A stretch of DNA of 64,000 nt. Origin: Lichenostomus cassidix (taxonomy: Eukaryota; Chordata; Aves; Passeriformes; Meliphagidae). Shown here piece after piece: positions 24,701 through 36,278 of the stretch; the stretch's first letter is position 1; the number at the start of each line of letters is the position of its first letter. The notes beneath the pieces were generated by a model that saw nothing but the letters and a program-made list of their open reading frames with translations, was not told the origin of the DNA and did no database searches. The stretch covers positions 50,288,359 to 50,352,358 of the forward strand of contig CM039179.1 of the NCBI GenBank assembly GCA_008360975.2, given 5' to 3'. The translations under genes were made by a program, and so were the position numbers.

Positions 24701-27516
24701 TTCTATTCCAGGGACACTGTTAAAGTTAGGAACTATGGTATCTGTCTCTGTCCTTTACCAAACTTAACCTTGTCACAGTTTGACCCTGAACAGAACTCCT
24801 TGATCTGGAAGCTGCAGCTCATAGAGAACCTGCCTCTCATTTCTACTTCTGCAGAACAGTAAGATATTCACTTCTGCTGTGCTGTAAGGCTTATTCACTT
24901 TGTGGTCAATTCTCAAATGTCTGTGAGAAGATTATCTGGGTTATGTATTATATGTGTCATGCTTTAAAAAAAAAAAAATAAATCCTTTTCTGACCTCATT
25001 CTATACTTGTGGTCTCATTCTTAAAAGGTAAATATGCTAAACAGAATGCACTAGCATTTACTGTATGTGTGGAGGTTTTATCTCTGCTTAACTTTATTTG
25101 GGGATCCTGTCCTCTCCTGTCACTGTTCTTGGAGAGTTGGCAGTATTTATGCCTGAAGTCTGCTGCTATAGTTACACAGGGTTTGGTGCCTAAAGTACTG
25201 TGAACACCTCCAATGCTGAAAAAGTCATTGTGATTTGGGATAGCTTATTCTTGGCCACTCTTTGCCCTCTCCATTGTGTAATTAATTCCTGCTATTTATT
25301 CTCTTTTTTTCCTATTCTTTGTACCTCTGAGCAATTGATTTCTTTTGATAGGGAGTTTGATTGATGCTGTCTTGGCTAGATATCAGCTTTTTGAGTTTTG
25401 TTTCAGTGCTTTGTGCTGTGGTAATTGTGTAACACTTGAATATTGTAGGTGCCTGAGACAAGATTAAATAAATAAAATTAAGAGCTGTATGAAATGTTAT
25501 CCTCCTTTGTTTTTATTTGTATATTTTGGTTTATTTAGTGAATAGATTACATTTTTCAAGTGATATTTGTTAGTTATTTAGCATAATAATAACACCAATA
25601 ATTTGGGGATTTTTGTCTTGAATGTTTTTTTATTTTTATACAAAGTATTGTATGACACTTACCCCACCTAAGGAGATTATTTTTCCTGTCATTTATTTCT
25701 TATAGTTCAGCATTACTGAGATACACTTCATAATAATAGGATGATAACATGCTTATTGTTCTTATTTTAATCCTCCAGTTTTATCTTAAAACATGGAATT
25801 AGAAAAAGAACTGTTTTCCCCTTTGTTTATTGACAAAAAATCTTATCTAATGAAAATATTTCATCTTCTTTGGGGGAATTTTAGACTTTTAACATCAGTT
25901 GAACAACTGCATTTCTGGACTTCATATACAAATATGCAAGTCTCTTTAATTCTCTGTTTAAAAAAGAATCAAGTATTCAGGGAAGTGGCAGACAAAACTT
26001 AGTATAACCTCTCCACCTTTAGTAAGATTTAGTCTGTCAGAGGATATGCAATGGTTGCTGGGATAATGATTGCATTAGTTATTAGATTAGAACAGAAAAT
26101 ATTAAAGCCCTGTGATTAGTTAAATGTTTTTAACACAGTTGAATCTAACATGTATTTCTATAAAATGAAGTAGAGTTAATGTCACGTTTATGACAAACAT
26201 GAAAGATTTTTCTATTATTTTCTCTGTTTTGCCAAGTTATTAAAAAAATGTAGTAGTTTTCATGATTTAATATTCATATTGCACATGCTACAGGGCATTG
26301 GTGTAACAAAAATCATGTTTTAATAAAACATAAACATGCTTTCAGTGTCATATCTAGAAATAGGGACTTGAAATTCTGGCACCAAGGTCTGATACAATCC
26401 ACCCTGTATGAAACAGTAACCACCACACAATATTTGTGATGAATGGATTTTATTTTCTTTGTAAAAGTTCTCTGAATGCCAACATAAGGCATTTTCATTT
26501 CACCCATTTTAATAGCTGGGAGATTGAGATAGAATATTAAAGCAAAAGTGTGTCAGTTGTTGTCCTAAGAGAAGTACCCAAAGGCAGCGAGGGTCTGGTT
26601 TTGATACCATGATATTTTCATCAGGGGAACTCATATGCAAGAGCTCTGCAGTGAGTTCAGCAGCATCTTCCAACATCATTGATCTGTTTGTTAGGATTTC
26701 ACAGGGGTTTTTGCTAAGACTTTGTTTTGGATGCAGACAGCAATTCAGTGCTGTGGGAAGTACTGATAAAAATAGGGGATTTTTTTCAGCTGAATTGTTT
26801 TGCTGATTATTAATTCTGTTATTAACAAGTATGTTCAGATATGTGTGGGAATTTGGTCAGTAGCTTGTACTAAAAAAATCAAACATTCACCAATCTTTTT
26901 GATTTCTCTCATTAATCATGCAAAATGTTGATCATGCAATTCTGATATGTAAAAGTTAAGATGTCAATAAAATAATAATACACCATTTCAGTACTTCATT
27001 AAATAGAGGGTGAGGGGAGGAGTGTCATTCATGGTCTCTCAATAACATTACAGGGACAGGAGTAAGTTTGAGGAGGAGGTGAATGTTGGAGGATCAGAAA
27101 ATTTCCCTGGAAGACCTTTGCTTAGAACTGCCATTTCTTGGATGAACTCTCTATTTATTATACACTGCTAATTTAGACTGTGATTCAACATATCATTTTA
27201 TGCTTCCTGACTGAATTTCATAAATGTAGCTTGCTCGCAAAAGTTTTCAATGTGAAACTTCTTGAGGAATGGCTTTATTGCACTAACAGTGGAACCTTCA
27301 TTACTCCTTTAAAAATTTTTCTTCATTTTTAGATCTTCCAATGGTGCTAAACCATGTAGTATTATAGGAAACTTCAAAGAAAAAACATACTAAACTTACT
27401 AAAAATCTAAATGCCTTAAATTTTCCCTACTGCTTTATTTAAGCACAGCTGTGTACTATATTCCTCCATTATTGGTCACCAGTTACTGCCAAAATATTTC
27501 TGGATTTATTTATATA
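18796..27516. other. Long unique non-coding stretch
   Basis: Nearly 9 kb with no recognised gene, RNA or mobile element. Only short homopolymer runs stand out, such as A13 near 24966 followed by TAAATAAATCC. The longest frame, 21812-22171, starts in ordinary AT-rich sequence, has a low-complexity lysine-rich patch and resembles no family known to me. Very old repeats beyond recognition by eye may be present. Confidence 0.5.
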
Positions 27517-27890
27517 TATCTATGTTCATATCTAATCTATATCTATCTATTTCGAATCTATATCATCTATATCTATATCTATCTATATCTATATCTATAT
27601 CTATATCTACATCTATATCTATATCTATATCTATATCTATATCTATATCTATCTATATCTATATCTATATCTATATCTATCTATATCTATATCTATATCT
27701 ATCTATATCTATATCTATATCATCTATATCTATATCTATAGATCTATCTATCTATATCTATATCTATATCTATATCATCTATCTATATCTATATCATCTA
27801 TATCTATATCTATATATATAGCTATATCTATCTATATCTATATCATCTATTATCTATATCTATATATCTATATGTCTATATCTATAGCTA
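27517..27890. repeat. Long TATCTA/ATCT compound microsatellite
   Basis: About 370 bp built mainly of the hexamer TATCTA, with interspersed ATCT and ATC slips that reset the phase and a CTATAGATC interruption near 27735. The minus strand reads TAGATA, so it holds dozens of GATA cores. The long YLYLYL and SISISI frames are artefacts. Imperfections suggest expansion followed by point mutation. Length variation between individuals is likely. Confidence 0.97.
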
Positions 27891-28334
27891 GGACACATAT
27901 AACCATTTAATGTTGAATTATTGTGTATAACAGGAGTGCAGAAACTTTGCACCTGTCAGTTCTGGCTGATTTTCAAAATTGTGTGCAAGTGTCAAAAAAA
28001 TGACCTGCCAGTCTGTGCTAGTGATTAAGGTCCCACAAAAATTCTTCAGTGATTTAAAAAGGGTGTTTATCCTTGAAGGGTTATTCTGTATGACTCTGTC
28101 CATTCATAGCTAGCAAGTGAAAGGTTTACTGTCTGAATTAGGGATAAAATGATAGCTCCAATGTCAGTAGCACAGCACTGTCCATTTTGTGGCTAGTTTA
28201 AAATCACACAGGATGAAATACTGGCCCTGTTGAAGTCAGTGTGACTTTGAAATTGATTTTCCACCAGAATTATTTCTGTTGATTAGCTTTATCTACTGAT
28301 GACCTGCATTATAATAGTTGGGTGTTGCTGTTGG
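27891..28334. other. Unique non-coding stretch
   Basis: No gene recognised. The segment TTGAAGGGTTATTCTGTATG near 28074 faintly resembles a CR1 3' end, too weakly to call. Confidence 0.45.
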
Positions 28335-28361
28335 TTTTTTTTTTGGGGGGGGGGCGGGGGG
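28335..28361 (+). repeat. T10-G10-C-G6 homopolymer junction
   Basis: Ten T are followed immediately by ten G, one C and six G. The G-rich part can supply four G-tracts and so could form a G-quadruplex on the plus strand. It is an isolated GC spike in AT-rich sequence and is prone to sequencing and replication slippage, so exact run lengths may be unreliable. Confidence 0.9.
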
Positions 28362-29049
28362 CAGCTGTTTTCTGAGGCACCAATGCATTTTTCCCAGTTT
28401 TAAATGCAAAAGAGACTGGCTGAGCTTTCTACATTCTGTTTGGGTCAGGGAGAGATAGGATCCACAGTCCTCTCAAGAGGGTAATTCAGAGCACCTACAT
28501 TAATCTCTTCTTCAAGGCCTCTTCTGAATAAATGTATTTTTCTTCATGTTTGTTGAACATGCAGCAAGCCTCAGAAGATCACAGACCCCAGCATAATGCA
28601 GCATTATGCAACAGAAGCAGCAACCCCAGACAGGGCACTTTGGCTGTGTGTTGAAGAATGTCACATGGCAGGGAAAGATCCATCTCAGAGAAGAGATGAG
28701 CAGGTATTTCATGGTCCTTGCTGCAGCTTGAAAACAGGATTAGTTAATTTTCTCAGCTAAGGCTCAGAAAATTTTTTACATCCAAGGAAAGACCTGAAAG
28801 AGCTAAATTGTCAGTTTCTTCTTCTCAATCCCTTTTTTTACTTGGCAGTCCAAGGGATGCCATGACACTGAGCTCAGAAATATGCTCAGAATAACAGCTG
28901 ATGAGGCCTCTTGTCCTACTCTATATTGAAGACATTCCAATAAAAGCATTTTTTGTGTATGTGTTTACATTAAAGAGAGACGGTCATACCAGTTACACAG
29001 AAACCAAATGTTCACTTAGCCTGCCACTGACCTGACAAAGAGTGTACAG
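28362..29049. other. Unique non-coding stretch
   Basis: Nothing recognised before the CR1 that follows. The last 60 bases may be diverged CR1 sequence. Confidence 0.45.
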
Positions 29050-29874
29050 TGACAGGAAAGGGATCTTGACAGGCTGGAGAGATGGGCAGGGAAGAATTGT
29101 CTGAAATTCAACAAAGGCAAATGCAGAGTCCTGCCCCTGGGGAATAACAACCCCATGCTCCAGCACAGGCTGGGGACTGACCTGCTGGAAAGCAGCTCTT
29201 TGGAGAAATGCCTGGGGGTCCTGGTGGAGAACAAGCCGTCCATGAGCTAGCAGTGCCCTGTGGGCCAAGAAGGCCAAAGGTATCCTGGGGTGTGTTAGGA
29301 AGAGCATTGCCAGCAGGTCAAGGGAGGTGATCCTTCCCCTCTGCTCAGCCCTGGGGAGGCACATCTGGAGTGCTGTGTCCAGTGCTGGGTTCCTCAGTAC
29401 AGGAGAGACATGGAGCTCCTCGAGCAGAGCCAGTGGAGGACAACAAAGGTGATTAAAGAACTGGAACATCTCTCCTATGAGGAAAGGCTGAACTAGCTGG
29501 GCCAGGTCAGCCTGGAGAAGAGACAACTGAGAAGGCATCTCATCAATGTATACAAGTATCTGAAGGGAGAGTGTCCAAATGATGAAGCCAGGCTCCTCTT
29601 GACGGTGCTGAGCAACAGAACAAGAGGACAAATGCAGACCCTGATGCACAGGAAGTTCCACCTGAATACAAGGAAGATCTTCTTGACTGTGCAGGTGACT
29701 GAGCACTGAAATGTTGCCCAGAGAGGCTGTGAAGTCTCCTTCACTGAAGATATTCAAGAACCATGTGGACACAATCCTGTGCAATGTGCTCCAGGATGAC
29801 CCTGCTTGAGCATGGAGGTTGGACCAGATGATCCACTGTGGATCCTCCTCACACATTCTGTGATCAGAGATTCT
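29050..29874 (+). mobile_element. CR1 LINE, 5'-truncated
   Basis: About 825 bp in plus orientation covering the region after the RT catalytic box to the 3' end (CACATTCTGTGATCAGAGATTC). Hallmarks are CTGACCTGCTGGAAAGCAGC, GCTCAGCCCTGGGGAGGCAC, GACATGGAGCTCCTCGAGCA and GGTTGGACCAGATGATCCAC. It shares an 84-base identical block (29251-29334) with the 57 kb copy, so both come from one subfamily. A 335-codon frame on the opposite strand (28993-30000) is only the antisense of this element. Confidence 0.96.
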
Positions 29875-32139
29875 TCTGGATAGGTAAATGATCCAGCCCT
29901 TCAGCAGGACTATGACTTTATCTAACCAGCTTTGAAATTTGAAAAACTGATTCCCTTGTGGGACTTGATCTAGAAAGTGCTGAGTGTTTCCTGCATGCAA
30001 GCACTAACTCCCATGTCCTGCTCAAGAGGTATTTGGGTGTTGTGGTTCCTTTTATTCCTCTTTTTTAATAGTAGGAAGGGAATTTTTTAGCCCTTCTCTC
30101 TGATGAGAAGGACTGAGCTACAGGCCCATCAGGATATAAAATCAAGGGCTTACGAGCTGAAAGAAGTAATGGATCACTTTCTCTAAACCCTGTTGGCTGA
30201 CATGGATTTTGTCAAATTATTATCTTTTGAGCTGCACATCTTTGTCAACATGCAGCTTATTTCCTTGGGCTGTGCTCTGATTTCTAAAATCTGATATAGC
30301 TTCTACAGCTCTTGCTGTAGGGTTTTGTGGGAGATGGTTTTGATCAGATTTATGTCGGCTTCTTTTTCCACATGCTAAAATGATAGAAAATAAAATCTTG
30401 TACAAATCTGTTTTATAAAGCAAATTTAAGATGTTGCACCTATAATGTAGACTTAACCATGTTCCAAACACAAATAATAAAAATCATCTGAAGTCTCTGC
30501 TTACAAATTTTCTTTAGAAAACATTTACTGATTGTACCTGACTTGTTTTTCTATGTCACTACAAAGACAAAGCAAATGCTGATTAAAGCAATTAAAAGTT
30601 TCCTTTGTTTGCACAGAGATGTATTCAGATGCAGCTTTTTTCTTTGTAGACAACTTAATAAGCACCAGCAGATTGAAATAAAATCTGTCATCAGTTATAT
30701 TTTTTTCTTGGACTAACTGTCTACTTCACATACATATTAAGAAAGATTTGTTACCAAAGCTTCCTTATATGCTTTCTACTTGTTGTTGTAAAATGGTAAA
30801 TGTTGAAATAACACTAGATCTATCAATCTGATAATATAATGCAATGCATATGACAGCTGAAGAGAGGAAAAAAAATGTAATGACTTATATAGTATTTGAG
30901 TAGTGTATTTTTTTTGTTGTTGTTATGCTTTTCTTCAAAAACACAACTGTGCTGTTTGGGTGTCTGCCACCACGGAGGGATATAAAGCATTATTGTGGAT
31001 GGAGGATTCAGCTTTAGCAGAATATAAATTAACTGCCGTGTAAATATAAACATCAATTAAGTTCTGTCACTTGTTAAATATTTATTTACTAAAATGATTT
31101 AAGCAGAAAAGCTTGCTGAGGGGAAAATTGTCTGTTTCTATCTATATACTGCTGGTACCTCTTAGGAGCCTGCTTTGTTTCTATTGTTTCTTTATTTATA
31201 ATCTCTTATGTGTGGTTGCAGAGGTTGCTGTTTCAAGCAGCTGAAAATTTAAGGTGTATTTCTCACCAGTCTTGAGCGGTATTAGGCATGTAACTCCCAT
31301 TAATGCTAATGGGAGGTAAGCAGATAAATACCTTCTTGCATTAGTGGATAAGTGGACTTCCATTTTCTAAGGTGACAGAGACTTCATCTGTGTAGCTGGG
31401 ACATGATTGCACATGGCAAGATCAGAGCAGTGCCTGGATACAGAGGGGAAGAATAAAACATCTGCAGTGTATTTATCCTTTTATTCTGATTGTCTCATGG
31501 GAATAAACTGTCAGTAGCTTTCAAAAGATTGTTAGGTTTACACAAACTCACAGGCAAACATTGTTAAGTTGCATGATCATTTTCAGCTAGATGATGTACC
31601 TAGAAACATTTATGACTTTCAGTTGTTCCTCATTTCTTTCTCATTTTAAAATTATTATTCAAAAATGAGGTTTTTTTCACTTCTCTTGTCATAAAATAAC
31701 TATATCAGAATTAAATCTCATGAAATAGAAGTTAGAGAATGAGTAATTTATATAACTGAAATGTCCACATCATCATTTTTCTTTCCTGATGGAATGATTC
31801 TGTTTCCCTTATTTGTTCTTTGTGTTACACTGGATCTATATTTATTTGGCTCAGGCAGATGATAATTATTTCAATAGGAACCTAGATATTTTTAAGAAAT
31901 GTCTATAAAAATTCAGAAGAGAAACCTAGTCCTACTCTGGAAATACAGATTGATTGGATGCAAATGACCTTTCCGGATTATGACTTTACTTCACATCAGG
32001 CTTAAAATACAGAATGTTTCCATATGATATTTATATATGAGAGAGATCAGATACAAAGACATAGGAAGACACTGACAGTTCTAAATAAGAATTAAAATGT
32101 TAAACTTACATGTGCAGAAAAACAGGTCCTTGAAGCCAA
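29875..32139. other. Unique non-coding stretch
   Basis: No gene or transposon recognised. It contains a short inverted repeat at 31294-31315 and a 7-bp stem (CTACAGC/GCTGTAG) near 30303. Confidence 0.5.
31294..31315. repeat. Perfect 9-bp palindrome with TAAT cores
   Basis: CTCCCATTA (31294-31302) and TAATGGGAG (31307-31315) are perfect reverse complements with a 4-base spacer. Each arm carries an ATTA/TAAT homeodomain core next to a C/G tract. It may be a dimeric homeodomain site, though chance is possible. Confidence 0.75.
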
Positions 32140-32640
32140 AAAAATTTTAAAAGGATAATAAGTGTTTTTAAGCCTTCAAGACCAGGCCCATACTTTCCCC
32201 TAGATTTACTGTTTAAATATTCCTTTAAATATAACTAGCCATGTCAACACAGAACCAAACTACTACATACAAACCACCCAAAATCCTTTAACTGGTCATT
32301 GTTAAAAGGCCCAAGAGCTAGATGCCTAATTGCCATAAATACTGATTCCCCTAAGTTCTTTTCGCATTTCCATCTAAATTTTCAATAATGATAGCAATCA
32401 GACAAACCATTTCAAAATCCTAATCAAATGTCTTCTCAGAGCATTCATAAAATGAAATGCTGATGCAGCACATTCTGTTTAATTGAGATACACTTAAACT
32501 AGGAAGTCCGCTTAATCAGGACGTCTCTCTGGGAACAATTTAAGTCCAATGATACTTAATGGCAATGACTACTGCTTAATGTGGATGGCAATTCTGCTTA
32601 ATTGAGATTTCTTCCAGTGATGTAGTAGTTTACAGCTCTA
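32140..32640. promoter_or_regulatory. Candidate conserved non-coding element with repeated CTTAAT motif
   Basis: Compositionally even, non-coding and free of CR1. Four related 15-mers occur: CTGTTTAATTGAGAT (32475), CCGCTTAATCAGGAC (32508), CTGCTTAATGTGGAT (32572) and CTGCTTAATTGAGAT (32594). A weaker fifth, ATACTTAATGGCAAT, starts near 32552. All have the same orientation with irregular spacing. This could be a cluster of homeodomain-type binding sites, or an old transposon with internal repeats that was later kept. Conservation is inferred, not shown. Confidence 0.35.
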
Positions 32641-34825
32641 CACTTTTAAATAACTGAGACTAATTTTGTTATGTTTTATGTTTTACTAGATGTATTTTAA
32701 GTAAACATGATGCATTGAATGGAATAACACTTGAAAAATGTTAGTCTCTGTCACAAGGCAGGCCTCATGGCATTAAAAATTCCATGGGGGGCACGGCAAA
32801 GTACAAGGAGATATGACAGAAATGTGTAAACTGAAAACATTAGTGTTAGAGGAAAGGAAAAGATTGTCTTGTAGGGTTTTTTCTGTGTATGAAACATTTA
32901 AATGAAGTAGTTTTCATGGGAGAAGGGTCCAGAATTCAGTGTTGAACGTAGATCAATGCCTTCCAAACCTTTGAGTGTCAAAAGATGGGGAAGCAAACAA
33001 ATGAGGCACGTGAGTTAACAGCAAGCAGCAGATACAGCACTTCTGTCATGTACATATTGTTAAGGGCATGAGGAGATGTCTCTGAGGTGTCTTTGTGGAT
33101 GTTCCTGGCAACATCCTCTCATGTATAAGGTGTGCCATGAAATAAAGCAGGAAGCAACATGTTTTACATGGAGCTATTCAATGAAGATGAAGACCAGTGT
33201 GTAACAGGAGCATCAACCATCTGAAAAATGGGTAAGGTAGGAAACCTCCAGCATAGATGTTAAAGGAAAAACAAGTACATGAGAAAGAGGTCCAAATCCT
33301 GCTCAAGACTAGTCACAGTTCTAACCCGTGGAATCTTTATATTATGGAAGTAAAGTGGAATGTTATGTGTCCCTCATGGGTACCTAATCTAGTGACTGTG
33401 TAGAACTGCTAATGAATGGTATATTTGATCTGCATGAAAGCCTACAGAGTATGTACATGTGGAAAAGGTAGCTGAGATTATTGTCATTTTACAAATGGCT
33501 GATAAGCATAACTGTTACTGCTTGACAGGACTACTGTGCACCTGTTTTCAGCACAAAAAAGCTTTTTGGCCTTAGTGTATCCAGAGTGTAACTTGGGATG
33601 TGAAACCACAGACTCAAACGTGAGTCAGTGGGAATTTGTTAGATCAGCACAGCTTTAGGATGCTTTTATAAAACAGGGAAGTTCAGTGCCATGATTAGGT
33701 GAAGAGACTGGCTATATCATGTAAAGGAAATACTGGAAGGACATACTGTTGGGAGTTTCTCTTCCGGGGAGCAATTAGATACCAACTTTGCAGGAAGAAT
33801 TACTATTTTTTAAAAAGCACCCTTTCTTCAGTGGACACAGCCAACTGAAGAAATATTGCACAGCTGTTACAGCTGACAAGCATATTCATCAGCTTTAAAT
33901 CTAACCTGCTTAAACTTTTTAAAAACATTTGAGTAAATATGCTTTTATGACAGTAGGATTTTGTGGCTGAGGAAGTCACAATGCTGCCACATTTCACCCC
34001 TCTGTCTGCATATAACTCTGAAAATGGTGCTTAGCTCTCACCTTCAGCACTCTGCCTGTCCCTTACCCTGTCTCAGGATGAGACTGCACATCATGCCAAA
34101 TTTAGTGTGCTTGCTTTATGATGTGCAGAGTAACAAAGAAACCTGATACAGTCTTTAAAAGAGTAAAAACACAATCATGTTTTGCCTAATACTGCACTTC
34201 CTTCCACTATTTTCTATTTCGTTGCTGCACTGCAAATTCTTAGAGGTGGAATTTAAAATATGACAATCTGTCAAGGCTACAAAAATCCCGAATAATCTGT
34301 AGCAAATCAACGACTTCCATATCCTCAGCAAAGGAAGGTGGTTCAGACTTGTTGAACCCTAGTTATTATAGGCTTGAACAACTCCTGATATAGAGGAGAG
34401 ATATGCATGATTATGCAGGCAAGCACAAGTTAAGTAAAGCTGACTCCTGCTCACTGCAAATCTAATTGACAATTTTGTTGCCCTTCTCTGGCTATTTAAG
34501 AAGAGTAGTGAGGTCAATGGTAATGACATGTCTCATGGTTGGAAAATGCCACCCACTTGGTTTCTTTTTACAAGGCATTGATTTCAAACTTATAAGCTCA
34601 GATTTGTTACAAGGAAAGAAGAATTTTAAAAAGCCTTGTGGAGTAAATTTTCTGCTTGTGAAAGGTGACTGGCTGACAGTTTCAGAGACAAAAATGCTCT
34701 GTTTTCACAGAGGAGATGCTGTGCCTTTGCATTTCTTCTTTCACTATTACACTGGCAGTTCATTGTCTGCTTCCTGATGTTTTCATACATACTTCAAACT
34801 TGATCTTGTGGGGCCATTCCTGGAA
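32641..34825. other. Unique non-coding stretch
   Basis: No gene or recognised repeat. A 103-codon frame at 34466-34777 has no family features. Confidence 0.5.
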
Positions 34826-34990
34826 TGAAAGTTTCCACTCCTTAGACTGAGTCTGGAGACTTATAAAAAGCCCCAAATTAATGATATTTGTCAAGATAAA
34901 AGGTTTTTCAATATTGTTTATTTTAAAGAAATAAGAATATAGCTTTCTTGTTATGATTGTCATGATTAACAAAATTGAAGCAGACTAGAA
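34826..34990 (+). repeat. Local duplication, copy A
   Basis: This segment aligns with 35095-35262 over nearly its whole length. Shared blocks are TGAAAGT, AGTCTGGAGACTTAT, AAAAAGCC(C/T)CAAATT, ATTTTAAAGAAATAA and CATGATTAACAAAA. Small indels and many substitutions show the duplication is old. No known transposon ends are seen. Confidence 0.85.
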
Positions 34991-35094
34991 ATAGAAATTG
35001 AAGAGAAACAATTCTGCCAAGGCTTCCGTCTGTGCAAAAATATTCTCAGAACTAACACAAACAAATTAGTCTCCTGCTGCCCTGACTTGCAGGG

Positions 35095-35262
35095 TGAAAG
35101 TCACTACACATTGGACTAAGTCTGGAGACTTATTAAAAAGCCTCAAATTCATGACATTTCCCAGTATTGTTAGAAGATTTTTTAATACTGTTCATTTTAA
35201 AGAAATAATAATGTACCTTTCTAGTTGTAATCATCATGATTAACAAAAATGATGCAGAATAA
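35095..35262 (+). repeat. Local duplication, copy B
   Basis: Second copy of the segment at 34826-34990, in direct orientation and offset by about 270 bases. The interval between the copies does not obviously align with either flank. It is therefore either a diverged tandem duplication or two copies of an uncharacterised dispersed repeat. Confidence 0.85.
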
Positions 35263-36278
35263 AAACAACTTTATTTTTACCCCATGCCCTGACACTTTGG
35301 ATCCAGATGGCATTCGAGTTCTTTCAAAACTTACTGATTAATAACCTGATTTCTCACCACTGGCTATTTGCAGCCTTACAGTGTAATAGTTCTCTTCAAA
35401 GAGCACTAGACAGTTTGCGAGCAGTGGTGAGGAACTTCTCAAAGTATATATGTGGTGTATTTCTTCTCAAAATATGGGTTTCGCAAACATTTAGTAATGA
35501 AGAACTCTTTCACTGGAAACTGGATTTAGCTGCCACCTGTAACACCTATATTTAGGTGTGCAAAAATAGTTACATGTGAGCTAAATGTCTGCCAAAGAAA
35601 TTGACAGAAATTAAAAAGCAGTGGAAAGCAAAAGTTGACAAAACATTAGTGTCCAGTACTATTTAAGATGCCTCAGACTATTTGAGACAGTCTCATGTGC
35701 TGTTATATAAAGCATGGAATCTGTGGCAAACACACCTTCTTGGAGTGTCAGACATTGGATGAAAGAAGTCAAGTCATTTCAAATGCAAGAAAAAATCAGA
35801 CAGATCCCTTAAATAATGACATCTACATTTAGACAAATAAATTCATATACACACCATCTGAAAATAAACTCTGTATTGGGTGTCTGAAGTTTAGGTAGAA
35901 ATTTTCAGTTTTTATATACTGGATGATTTACAAGCAGTTTAGAACCATTTCTGAGCTCAGTTAGCAAATATCCTTCCTTGCACTGTATTTAATGAAATGT
36001 GAGAGGAATGACACAGTCCTTCAACTTAGTTCCTTGGCCATGGCACAAAGTAAGATTTCCATCTCACCTAAGGACTCACATAAGTGAAACTTTTGCCTGT
36101 TGTGTACTCTCTGCATCATACTGAGTAATCCCATATTTCATCTATAGTCAGTGAAGGTGTTATAGGTATGGCAAAAAATTATTCTTTTTGCAGAAGCACT
36201 GAACACCTACCTGCTTCTCCCCATCCTATGACAAATTTAGACAATTAGTAGTACCACCTTTGCCTGATATCTTACTAT
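35263..36278. other. Unique non-coding stretch
   Basis: Near 35298 the plus strand reads DPDGIRVLSKL. This faintly resembles the GPDGIHPRVLKEL block of LINE RTs but lacks further support. Otherwise nothing recognised. Confidence 0.4.

Noticed and set aside
27451..27821. YLYLYL and SISISI open frames
   Set aside because: Translation of the TATCTA microsatellite.
28993..30000. A 335-codon open frame on the minus strand, with a related frame at 57157-57549
   Set aside because: Both lie antisense to CR1 copies of one subfamily. The shared peptide reflects shared CR1 sequence, and GC-rich CR1 has few antisense stops. No family features or splice context.
35298..35335. DPDGIRVLSKL peptide resembling a LINE RT block
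   Set aside because: Only about 11 codons match, followed at once by stops, with no flanking LINE similarity.
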